A stretch of 43,710 bases of DNA from Planctomycetota bacterium (GTDB taxonomy: Bacteria; Planctomycetota; Planctomycetia; Pirellulales; Pirellulaceae). Shown in pieces: positions 25,011 to 32,156 of this stretch. The stretch is taken from assembly GCA_026692885.1 (NCBI GenBank), contig JAPLNJ010000570.1, forward strand, positions 1 through 43,710. Direction: 5' to 3'. Positions within the stretch are counted from its first letter, which is position 1; every line of letters begins with the position of its first letter. A program made the translations under genes and the position numbers. Below the pieces are notes generated by a model that was given only the letters and a program-made list of their open reading frames with translations, searched no databases and was not told where the DNA came from.

Positions 25011-26147
25011 ATGTTCGCGAAAACGCTGCTGGTTGCTTGGTGCTTGGGAATCTTGGTGATCCTTGTCGGGACACCCTGGGCGGCTGCGGCCGAAGCGGCG
25101 TCTGGCCGACTGAAGCCCAAGCTGCTGGTGACGCTGCCCGACTTTGTGGCGACGCCGGATGGCATGGCCATCGACGCGGACGGCAACCTGGTCGTCGCTT
25201 GCCCGAACTTCGCCGATGCCAGCAAGCCCGGCTGTCTGATCAAAATCGACCGGAGCCGTCAAGTCACCAAGTGGGTCGAAGTGCCGGTGCTGGCCGAGAC
25301 GGGACATGCGTACCCGATGGGAATTGAATTCGGGCCGGACGGTGATCTGTACGTCTGTGATAACCAGAACTGGCCGACCGGCAACGGCAAGGAAGGTGAA
25401 CTGAACCAGGGGCGGTTGTTGCGGTTGCGGATTCGCGGCAACCAAATCGAGAAGACCACCGTCGTCGCCCACTCGATCAGCCATCCCAACGGCTGTCGGG
25501 TACGTGGCAACTACCTGTACGCGACGGTCAGCATGCTGCCCAAGGTCAAACGTCAAGACGGTTTGCTCACCAGCGCCGTGTATCGCTTCCGCCTGGATGA
25601 CAAGGATGTGGCGGTCACCAATACGCTGGCTGACAAGAACATCTTCGCCACCTTCGTGACCCAGAACCGGGACTGCCAATACGGCGCGGACGGTATCGCG
25701 TTCGACAGCCTGGGCCAGCTGTTCGTGGGCAATTTCGGTGATGGCGCTGTGCACAAGGTTATCTTGGACAAGGACGGCAAGGTCTTCGACAGCACGGTGT
25801 TTGCCAAAACGGGCATGAGCACGCCCATGAGCGATCCGGATTTCCCACAGAAAATGGTTCAAGCCAAGATGCGGACCACGGACGGAATCGGCTTCGACCC
25901 GCAGGGCAACCTGTACGTCGCCGATTTCTCGAATAACGCGGTCGACAAAGTAGATCCGCAAGGCAAGATCACGGTCTTGGCTCAAAGCCCCGACTGCGAC
26001 GGGCTGGATGGCAGTCTTGATCAGCCGGGCGAACCGATCGTCTGGGACGGCAAACTCGTGGTGACCTGTTTCGACATGGTGACGGGGCCGGACAAGGTAA
26101 ATACGAAGCACAATGCGCCCGCGAAAATCGCGTACCTGGAGCTGTAG
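25011..26147 (+). CDS. Secreted SMP-30/gluconolactonase-like propeller
   Basis: Encodes 378 residues with a signal peptide (hydrophobic 6-20, ending AAAAEAA). Blades of the SMP-30/LRE type are clear: TPDGMAIDADGNLVVA, YPMGIEFGPDGDLYVCD, ADGIAFDSLGQLFVGNFG, TDGIGFDPQGNLYVADFS. Family members bind one divalent cation in the central channel and open sugar lactones to sugar acids. Export would place lactone opening in the periplasm. It is first in a run of seven sugar-metabolism genes, and its TAG is followed with no gap by the ATG of the FGGY kinase. Lactonase activity is a family-based inference. Confidence 0.85.
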   Translation: MFAKTLLVAWCLGILVILVGTPWAAAAEAASGRLKPKLLVTLPDFVATPDGMAIDADGNLVVACPNFADASKPGCLIKIDRSRQVTKWVEVPVLAETGHAYPMGIEFGPDGDLYVCDNQNWPTGNGKEGELNQGRLLRLRIRGNQIEKTTVVAHSISHPNGCRVRGNYLYATVSMLPKVKRQDGLLTSAVYRFRLDDKDVAVTNTLADKNIFATFVTQNRDCQYGADGIAFDSLGQLFVGNFGDGAVHKVILDKDGKVFDSTVFAKTGMSTPMSDPDFPQKMVQAKMRTTDGIGFDPQGNLYVADFSNNAVDKVDPQGKITVLAQSPDCDGLDGSLDQPGEPIVWDGKLVVTCFDMVTGPDKVNTKHNAPAKIAYLEL

Positions 26148-27665
26148 ATGAAACATCTGCTACTCGCCCACGACCTCGGCACGTCCGGCAACAAGGCCAC
26201 ACTGTTCACGGTGGACGGCCGCCTGGTGGCCAGTCAGACCTGCGGTTACGACACGCACTACTTCCACGGCAACTGGGCGGAGCAGAACCCGGATGACTGG
26301 TGGCGGGCGGTCTGCGAGTCCAGCCAGCGGCTGCTGCAAGGCGTCGACGCGGGCGACATCGCTTGCGTGGCGCTCAGCGGCCAGATGATGGGCTGCACGC
26401 CGGTCGATCGCCAGGGCCGGGCGCTGCGGCCGAGCATTTTGTACTGCGACCAGCGGGCCGACGTCCAGACCGCGCGGCTTCTCGACCGGATTTCGGCGGC
26501 CGATTTCTACGGCATCGTGGGGCATCGGGCCAGTCCGAGCTACTCCCTCGAAAAGCTGATGTGGATCAAGGACCAGGAGCCGGAGGTCTTTGCGCGAACG
26601 CACAAGGCGCTGTGCGCCAAGGACTACATCAATCTGCAGCTCACCGGCCAGTGGGCGACCGATTTCAGCGACGCCTCGGGCACCAATGCCTTCGACTTGA
26701 ACACGTTTCGCTGGTCGGAGACCATCTTGGAGTTGGCCGGCATTGACGGCCAATTGCTGCCGCAGCCCCGACCGTCGACGGACCTGCTGGGGACGATCAC
26801 CGCCGCCGCGGCGCAGGCGACCGGCTTGCAGGCCGGCACGCCGGTGGCTGTCGGCGGCGGAGACGGCAGCTGTGCGGGCGTCGGCGTGGGCTGCGTGCGG
26901 CCGGGAACCGCCTACAACTACCTCGGCTCGTCCAGCTGGATCGCGCTGACCGTCGAGAAGCCGATCGTCGATCCGCAGATGCGCACCATGAATTGGGCCC
27001 ACTGCGTGCCGGGCTATCTGCATCCCTCGGGCACGATGCAGGCGGCCGGTTCGAGCTACAAGTGGCTGAAGGATACGATCTGCACGGCCGAGACGAGCGA
27101 GGCGGCAGCCCAGGGCGTTGACGTGTATGAGCTGATCAACGCGGAGATCGAGCAGTCGGTGCCCGGCGCCCGCGGTGTTATCTTTCTGCCGTACATGTTG
27201 GGCGAACGCACGCCGCGCTGGAACCCTCAAGCCAAAGGCGCGTTCATCGGCCTGAACTTGGCAACCCGCCGCGAGGACTTGCTGCGGGCGGTCATGGAAG
27301 GCATCACGATGAACCTGGGTATCATCGTGGGCATCTTCCGGCAGCATGTGCCGATCGAGGCGATCACGGTGATCGGCGGCGGCGCGAAGGGTCGAGTCTG
27401 GCGGCAGATGCTGGCGGATATGTACGACTGCCCGATCGCCAAGCTGAACTACCTGGAAGAAGCGACATCAATGGGTGCAGCGGTGATTGGCGGCGTGGCG
27501 GCGGGCGTGTTCCAGGACTTCGACGTGATCGAACGTTTCATCCGCGTGGACGAAGTGGTGCACCCGAATCCGGCCAACCAACAGGTCTACCGGAAGATGC
27601 TGCCGATCTTCGAGAAGTGCTATCACGCGCTGGTGGATGTGTACGCGGATTTGGCGGGACTGTGA
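26148..27665 (+). CDS. FGGY-family carbohydrate kinase (xylulokinase-like)
   Basis: Encodes 505 residues. The first ATPase subdomain has AHDLGTSGNKATLF (7-20, with D9), the sugar site includes LSGQMMG (76-82), and the catalytic base is D239 in VGGGDGSCAG. The second phosphate-binding site is VIGGGAKGRVWRQ near residue 400. It transfers phosphate from ATP to a ketose or polyol in the cytoplasm. The ATG directly follows the stop of the lactonase gene, so translation is coupled. No xylose isomerase is present, so xylulose as substrate is not supported; other FGGY substrates (ribulose, erythrulose, fuculose, polyols) remain possible. Confidence 0.9.
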   Translation: MKHLLLAHDLGTSGNKATLFTVDGRLVASQTCGYDTHYFHGNWAEQNPDDWWRAVCESSQRLLQGVDAGDIACVALSGQMMGCTPVDRQGRALRPSILYCDQRADVQTARLLDRISAADFYGIVGHRASPSYSLEKLMWIKDQEPEVFARTHKALCAKDYINLQLTGQWATDFSDASGTNAFDLNTFRWSETILELAGIDGQLLPQPRPSTDLLGTITAAAAQATGLQAGTPVAVGGGDGSCAGVGVGCVRPGTAYNYLGSSSWIALTVEKPIVDPQMRTMNWAHCVPGYLHPSGTMQAAGSSYKWLKDTICTAETSEAAAQGVDVYELINAEIEQSVPGARGVIFLPYMLGERTPRWNPQAKGAFIGLNLATRREDLLRAVMEGITMNLGIIVGIFRQHVPIEAITVIGGGAKGRVWRQMLADMYDCPIAKLNYLEEATSMGAAVIGGVAAGVFQDFDVIERFIRVDEVVHPNPANQQVYRKMLPIFEKCYHALVDVYADLAGL

Positions 27666-27690
27666 GTCGTTCTGGTGCAAGGAGCAGGGT

Positions 27691-28728
27691 ATGCGTGCCG
27701 TGGCGGTGCTGGAACCGGGGAAGGTGGAGGTCGTCGAGCTGGGCATTCCGGCGCTGGGTCCGTACCAGGCGTTGGTCAAGACCGAGCTGGCGGCGTTGTG
27801 CAATGCGACCGACGGAAAACTGGTGGCCGGGCATTTCCCCGGAGTCGATCGGTATCCGTTGGTGCTAGGTCATGAGGACACGGGCATCGTGCAGGAGGTG
27901 GGCGCTAAGGTCCGTAATTTCCGGCCCGGCGACCGAGTTATCGGTGGCTTGCTGTTCGAGTTTTCGGACCCGAAGTTCGCCAGTGGCTGGGGCGGTTTCT
28001 GCGAATACACGCTGGTCAACGACCACGACGCGATGGTCGAGGACGGCGTGGCCGACGCCGCCCACGGCTGGTTCGAATGCTACGAGATCCAGCGGGCGGT
28101 GGACCAGGACATTCCGGCCGCCGAAGCCGTGCTGCTGTGCACGTGGCGCGAGGTGCTGGGCGGGTTCGGCGACTTCCAACTCAAGACGGGCGACGACATT
28201 CTCGTGTTCGGCGCCGGACCAGTGGGGCTGAGCTTCGTCAAGTTCGCGAGGTTGCTCGGGCTGGGTTGGGTGGGCATCGTCGACCCGCTTCAGAAGAAAC
28301 GCGAGCGGGCCTTGGCGCTGGGCGCGGATGCGGCCTTCACGCCCGACGATCTGGCCTTGACGGAGCTGACCAAGCAACGCGGCAAGCCGCTGGACGCCGT
28401 GATCGATGCGGTCGGGCATCCGCCGATCATCAATACGGCCTTGCCGCTGATCAAGCTGGGCGGCTCAATCTGTGTGTATGGCGTCATTGCGGCCAAGGAA
28501 CTGACGATCAACAAGGCGGCCGGACCGTACAACTTTAATCTGGTCATCCACCAGTGGCCGACCCGCTGGCGCGAGCGCGAGGCCCAGCAGCCGCTGTCGC
28601 AGTGGATTCGTCAAGGCCAGCTCAAGGCGGTCGAGTTCGTCACGCACGAATTCCGTGTCGAGCAGATTCGCGAAGCGCTGGCCGCCGTCCAGGGTGGTGA
28701 CGTAGTGAAGTGCCTGCTGAGATACTAG
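27691..28728 (+). CDS. Medium-chain zinc-type alcohol/polyol dehydrogenase
   Basis: Encodes 345 residues. Catalytic zinc ligands are likely C37, H61-E62 (LGHEDTG) and C150. The usual four-cysteine structural-zinc lobe is absent from the region around residues 85-110. The Rossmann motif is VFGAGPVG (172-179), with an acidic residue in VGIVDP suggesting NAD. Expected activity is oxidation of a secondary hydroxyl of a sugar, polyol or sugar acid. The start at 27691 has AAGGAG upstream, 25 bases after the kinase stop. Spacing to the next gene is 16 bases, so it is part of the operon. The substrate is unknown. Confidence 0.88.
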   Translation: MRAVAVLEPGKVEVVELGIPALGPYQALVKTELAALCNATDGKLVAGHFPGVDRYPLVLGHEDTGIVQEVGAKVRNFRPGDRVIGGLLFEFSDPKFASGWGGFCEYTLVNDHDAMVEDGVADAAHGWFECYEIQRAVDQDIPAAEAVLLCTWREVLGGFGDFQLKTGDDILVFGAGPVGLSFVKFARLLGLGWVGIVDPLQKKRERALALGADAAFTPDDLALTELTKQRGKPLDAVIDAVGHPPIINTALPLIKLGGSICVYGVIAAKELTINKAAGPYNFNLVIHQWPTRWREREAQQPLSQWIRQGQLKAVEFVTHEFRVEQIREALAAVQGGDVVKCLLRY

Positions 28729-28744
28729 GAGGGAGTTGTCAAGT

Positions 28745-29722
28745 ATGAACGCAGCGGTCCAAGCCGCGCCCGACACGCGGTATGCACGGGCGGAACGGCC
28801 CACCATCTACTTCATCGGCGTGACCACGGGCAAGTCGTCGATTATGCAGGTCTTTCCCCGTTGGGCGGAGCACTTGGGACTGGGCGACGTCGTGATCCGC
28901 GGCATCGACTGCAAGCTCCACGACCAGCCTGAGGTCTATCGCGGGATCGTCCGGCACATCCAGGCGGACGAACTCTCGCTGGGGGCACTCGTCACGACAC
29001 ATAAGATCGACCTACTCCACGCCTGCCGCGATCTGTTCGACGAACTGGATCCCTACGCCGAACTGATGGGCGAAGTGAGCAGCATCTCCAAACTGGCCGG
29101 CCGGCTGGTGGGCCACGCCAAGGATCCGATCTCCAGCGGCTTGGCCCTGGAGGCGTTCCTGCCGGCCGGGCACTGGCAACGGACCGGTGCGGAAGCCCTG
29201 GCGATCGGCGCGGGTGGCTCGGCAATCGCCATCAGCTGTTACCTGATGGACCCGCGGCACGGCCCCAACCGACCCGCGCGGATTGTGGTCTCCAATCGCA
29301 GCACACCGCGTCTGGAAGAAATCCGTTCGATCCATGCCCGTGCGGGCTGCCCGGTCCCGGTCGAATACGTGCACACGCCGCGTCCGGAAGACAGCGATCG
29401 GCTGATCCACGGGCTGCGGCCATCCTCGCTGGTCATGAACGCGACCGGCCTGGGCAAAGACGCGCCCGGTTCGCCGATCAGCGACGCGGCCGTCTTCCCC
29501 CAGCACGGCTACGTGTGGGACTTCAACTATCGCGGCGAGCTGGTGTTTCTGGACCAGGCCCGGCGGCAGCAGGGGTCGGGGCGTTTGACGATCGAGGATG
29601 GTTGGGTGTATTTCATTCACGGCTGGACGCGGGTGATTGCCGAGGTGTTCCACCGCGACATTCCCACCAGCGGTCCAGTGTTCGATGCGTTGTCGCAGAT
29701 CGCGGCCGCAACGCGACGTTGA
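28745..29722 (+). CDS. AroE-fold (shikimate dehydrogenase-like) dehydrogenase of unknown substrate
   Basis: Encodes 325 residues from the ATG at 28745, 10 bases after AGGAGGG. It follows the shikimate dehydrogenase fold: the catalytic lysine lies in VTTHK87, and D127 in GHAKDPISSG stands where AroE has its catalytic aspartate. The nucleotide loop is GAGGSA (155-160), and NATGLG (232-237) is conserved. The substrate-binding start differs: AroE has a G-x-P-x-x-H-S-x-S-P type motif, whereas here it is GVTTGKSSIMQVF (25-37). This and its place between a sugar dehydrogenase and a phosphosugar isomerase argue against shikimate. A cyclitol or sugar-acid dehydrogenase is plausible. Confidence 0.82.
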   Translation: MNAAVQAAPDTRYARAERPTIYFIGVTTGKSSIMQVFPRWAEHLGLGDVVIRGIDCKLHDQPEVYRGIVRHIQADELSLGALVTTHKIDLLHACRDLFDELDPYAELMGEVSSISKLAGRLVGHAKDPISSGLALEAFLPAGHWQRTGAEALAIGAGGSAIAISCYLMDPRHGPNRPARIVVSNRSTPRLEEIRSIHARAGCPVPVEYVHTPRPEDSDRLIHGLRPSSLVMNATGLGKDAPGSPISDAAVFPQHGYVWDFNYRGELVFLDQARRQQGSGRLTIEDGWVYFIHGWTRVIAEVFHRDIPTSGPVFDALSQIAAATRR

Positions 29723-29749
29723 GAACAGAGCCTCTTGAAGGAGCAATCC

Positions 29750-30331
29750 GTGGAATCCAATTTGATCATGAATCCCTTCGGCGTGAACATCGACCTGATC
29801 GAAGGTGTGATGGACCAGCCGGATCGGCACTTGGTCCGCCAGGCTTCGGTGATGCGGGGCTACTACGCCGACGCGACCGCGCTCGAGCGATTGATTGCCG
29901 AACACGGCGATCCGCTGCACTATGAGACCTTCGAGAAGGACGTGCCGGAGCAGTACGGACAATTGTGCTTCTGCATCAGCCAGCTCCAGCCCGGGCGGGT
30001 GGGCGACGAATTCTTCATGACCAAAGGTCACTACCACACGGTCGCCGAGACGGCCGAGGTATATCTGTGCATCCGCGGACAGGGTTATATGCTGATGAAA
30101 GCCCCGCCGGACGCTCAAGGGCAAAGCCGCTGCGTGGCCGAACCGATGCAGCGCAACCGGCTGGTCTACGTTCCGCCCTACTGGGCTCACCGGTCGATCA
30201 ACACCGGCGCCGAGCCGCTGATCTCCCTGTGCATTTATCCCGGCGAGGCGGGCCACAACTACGGGGATATCGAGACCGAAGGGTTTCCCCAACGGGTCTG
30301 GTGGCGGAATGGGAAGGAAGTCATTGCTTGA
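29750..30331 (+). CDS. Cupin-type glucose-6-phosphate isomerase family protein
   Basis: Encodes 193 residues of the archaeal-type (PF06560) phosphoglucose isomerase cupin. Metal ligands are H94, H96 and E103 in TKGHYHTVAETAEVY, and H147 in PPYWAHRSINTG; the T-K-G-H-Y-H signature is specific to the family. It would interconvert an aldose- and ketose-phosphate using a bound divalent metal. The start is a GTG at 29750 with GAAGGAG 6 bases upstream. It follows the AroE-like gene by 27 bases. In this operon it may act on a product of the FGGY kinase rather than glucose 6-phosphate. Confidence 0.87.
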   Translation: MESNLIMNPFGVNIDLIEGVMDQPDRHLVRQASVMRGYYADATALERLIAEHGDPLHYETFEKDVPEQYGQLCFCISQLQPGRVGDEFFMTKGHYHTVAETAEVYLCIRGQGYMLMKAPPDAQGQSRCVAEPMQRNRLVYVPPYWAHRSINTGAEPLISLCIYPGEAGHNYGDIETEGFPQRVWWRNGKEVIA

Positions 30332-30340
30332 GGTAGGGAC

Positions 30341-30426
30341 CATCAAGCGAAGCGCCGATGTACCGGCAGATGGAGCGGCCCGTAGGGTACATCAAGCGAA
30401 GCGCCGATGTACCGGCAGATGGAGCG
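30341..30426. repeat. Direct duplication of a 37-base unit
   Basis: Two identical 37-base copies at 30341-30377 and 30390-30426, beginning CATCAAGCGAAGCGCCGATG and separated by 12 bases. The unit resembles part of the repeat at 8153-8287. It lies in the 123-base gap between the isomerase and 2-hydroxyacid dehydrogenase genes. Confidence 0.9.
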
Positions 30427-30454
30427 TTGACCCGATAAGAACGCGGAGAAACAC

Positions 30455-31381
30455 ATGGCCGGCAGCATCTTGATCACACCGCGGTCGGTGACCGAGCGCG
30501 GCCATCCTGCGCTCGGACGGTTGAGCGACGCGGGCTTTGCAGTACGGTTCTGCACACGCGGCAAGCAACCGGCCGAGGCGGAGCTGTTGCAGTTGCTTCC
30601 CGACTGTGTGGGCTATCTGGCTGGCGTCGAGCCGATCTCCGCCCGGGTGCTCGAGGCGGCGAAGCAGTTGAAAGTCATCGCCCGCAATGGCACAGGCGTC
30701 GACAACATCGACTTGGCAGCCGCCGAGCGATTGGGGATCCAGGTCTGCCGCGCGGAGGGAGCCAACGCTCAGAGCGTCGCAGAGCTAACGATCGGTCTGG
30801 TGTTCGCCCTCGCGCGGTCCCTGCCCTTCAGCGACCATGGGATCAAGGGTGGCGGTTGGGAACGGCGGCTGGGGAGCGAGTTGAGCGGCAAGACGCTGGG
30901 CGTCGTGGGCTGCGGCCGAATCGGCCGGATCGTGGCCCAATTGGCGCTCGGCTTGGGGTTGCGCGTGGTCGCCTACGACGTCTTTCCTGAACCGAAGTTT
31001 TTGCCTGCTGGGGATTTCCGTTTTGCCTCACTGGACGAAGTCCTGAGTCAGTCGGACGTAATCAGTTTGCACGCTCCTGCCGCGTCGGACGGCCGACCCC
31101 TATTGGATGCGGGAGCGGTGGCGAAGCTGCGGCCTGGAGTGCTCGTGGTGAACACGGCGCGAGCCGGTCTGGTCGATGCGGAGGCGATGCTCGCGGCCTT
31201 AGCCAACGGCCACGTCGCAGGCTTGGCCCTGGATGTGTTCGACCTCGAACCGCCCACGGACCGGCGGCTGGCCAGCCACGACCGGGTCATCGCCACGCCG
31301 CACATCGGCAGCTACACGCGGGAAAGCGTCGATCGACTGGTGGACGTCGCCGTCGACCATCTGCTCAGGGAACTCGCTTAG
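30455..31381 (+). CDS. D-2-hydroxyacid dehydrogenase (SerA-like)
   Basis: Encodes 308 residues. The NAD-binding loop is VGCGRIG (151-157), with an acidic residue at D175 in VVAYDVF. Catalytic residues in family order are R236 (NTARAG), E265 (DLEPP) and H283 (TPHIGSYT). The N-terminal substrate domain contains ARNGTGVDNIDL (76-87), common in phosphoglycerate dehydrogenases. It lacks the ACT regulatory domain of long SerA forms. In this cluster it may reduce or oxidise a 2-keto or 2-hydroxy sugar acid, but 3-phosphoglycerate cannot be excluded. Its TAG stop forms the tip of the palindromic element that follows. Confidence 0.88.
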   Translation: MAGSILITPRSVTERGHPALGRLSDAGFAVRFCTRGKQPAEAELLQLLPDCVGYLAGVEPISARVLEAAKQLKVIARNGTGVDNIDLAAAERLGIQVCRAEGANAQSVAELTIGLVFALARSLPFSDHGIKGGGWERRLGSELSGKTLGVVGCGRIGRIVAQLALGLGLRVVAYDVFPEPKFLPAGDFRFASLDEVLSQSDVISLHAPAASDGRPLLDAGAVAKLRPGVLVVNTARAGLVDAEAMLAALANGHVAGLALDVFDLEPPTDRRLASHDRVIATPHIGSYTRESVDRLVDVAVDHLLRELA

Positions 31382-31470
31382 GACCGCCGAAGAAACAAGT
31401 TTCGCAAGCATCGTAGTCGTCACGCTCCGCCGTGACGACATATCATCACGGCGGAGCGTGATGACTACAT
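31379..31470. mobile_element. Stop-codon-anchored palindromic element, copy b
   Basis: Begins with the TAG stop of the 2-hydroxyacid dehydrogenase (TAGGACCGCCGA). It contains the core inverted arms GTAGTCGTCACGCTCCGCCG (31413-31432) and CGGCGGAGCGTGATGACTAC (31449-31468). The right terminal repeat seen in other copies is lost. Confidence 0.75.
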
Positions 31471-31502
31471 TTATTCCTTACTTTGCCTGAAAGGAACGAG
31501 CC

Positions 31503-32156
31503 ATGACGCAGCCTGACATCCTCCAAATCATCGCGAAGTACGGCATCGTCCCCGTCATCACCATCGAATCGGTCGACGCGGCGATTCCCTTGGCCGACGC
31601 CTTGCTGGCGGGCGGGTTGCCGCTGGTCGAGATCACGTTTCGCACGGCGGCTGCGGCGGATGTCATCCGGCGCATCACGGCGGAGCGCCCGGAGCTGTTG
31701 GTCGGGGCCGGGACCGTGTTGACCGAGGAGCATCTGAAGCTGGCCGTGGACTGCGGCGCGCGGTTCGGCGTCGCGCCGGGCTTGAATCCCCAGATTGTCC
31801 GATTGGCTCAGCAGGCGGGTCTGCCGTTTGTGCCTGGCGTGGCCACACCCAGCGAAATCGAACAGGGTTTGTCGCTGGGCTGCCAGGTGCTCAAGTTCTT
31901 CCCCGCCGAAGCCCTGGGCGGTTTGGCGATGCTCCAGGCGCTGGCCGCCCCCTACGCGCACACCGGCGTCCGGTTCATGCCGACGGGCGGGGTCAACCTG
32001 GGCAACCTCCGCTCATACTTGGCGGTGCCCCAAGTCGTGGCGGTCGGGGGCACCTGGCTCGCCAAAAAAGAAGATCTCGCCGCAGGCCGCTGGCAGGAAA
32101 TCCGCGATTGTTGTGCGGAAGCCATCCAAGTCGTGAGCAAGCTGCGGGCAGGGTGA
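31503..32156 (+). CDS. eda: KDPG / 4-hydroxy-2-oxoglutarate aldolase
   Basis: Encodes 217 residues, the normal length of bacterial KDPG aldolase. Active-site elements are all visible: E43 and R47 in LVEITFRT, and the Schiff-base lysine K131 in CQVLKFFPAEALGG, followed by MPTGGVNLGN. It splits 2-keto-3-deoxy-6-phosphogluconate into pyruvate and glyceraldehyde 3-phosphate, the last step of the Entner-Doudoroff or uronate pathway. An AAAGGAA site precedes the ATG. Its TGA abuts the inverted stop of the DUF5107 gene with no spacer. The KDG kinase at 20924 would supply its substrate. Confidence 0.92.
   Translation: MTQPDILQIIAKYGIVPVITIESVDAAIPLADALLAGGLPLVEITFRTAAAADVIRRITAERPELLVGAGTVLTEEHLKLAVDCGARFGVAPGLNPQIVRLAQQAGLPFVPGVATPSEIEQGLSLGCQVLKFFPAEALGGLAMLQALAAPYAHTGVRFMPTGGVNLGNLRSYLAVPQVVAVGGTWLAKKEDLAAGRWQEIRDCCAEAIQVVSKLRAG

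Noticed and set aside
26148..27665. Naming the FGGY kinase xylB
   Set aside because: No xylose isomerase or xylose regulator nearby, and FGGY substrate specificity cannot be read from these motifs.
28745..29722. Naming the gene aroE
   Set aside because: The shikimate-binding motif is replaced and the gene is embedded in a sugar operon.
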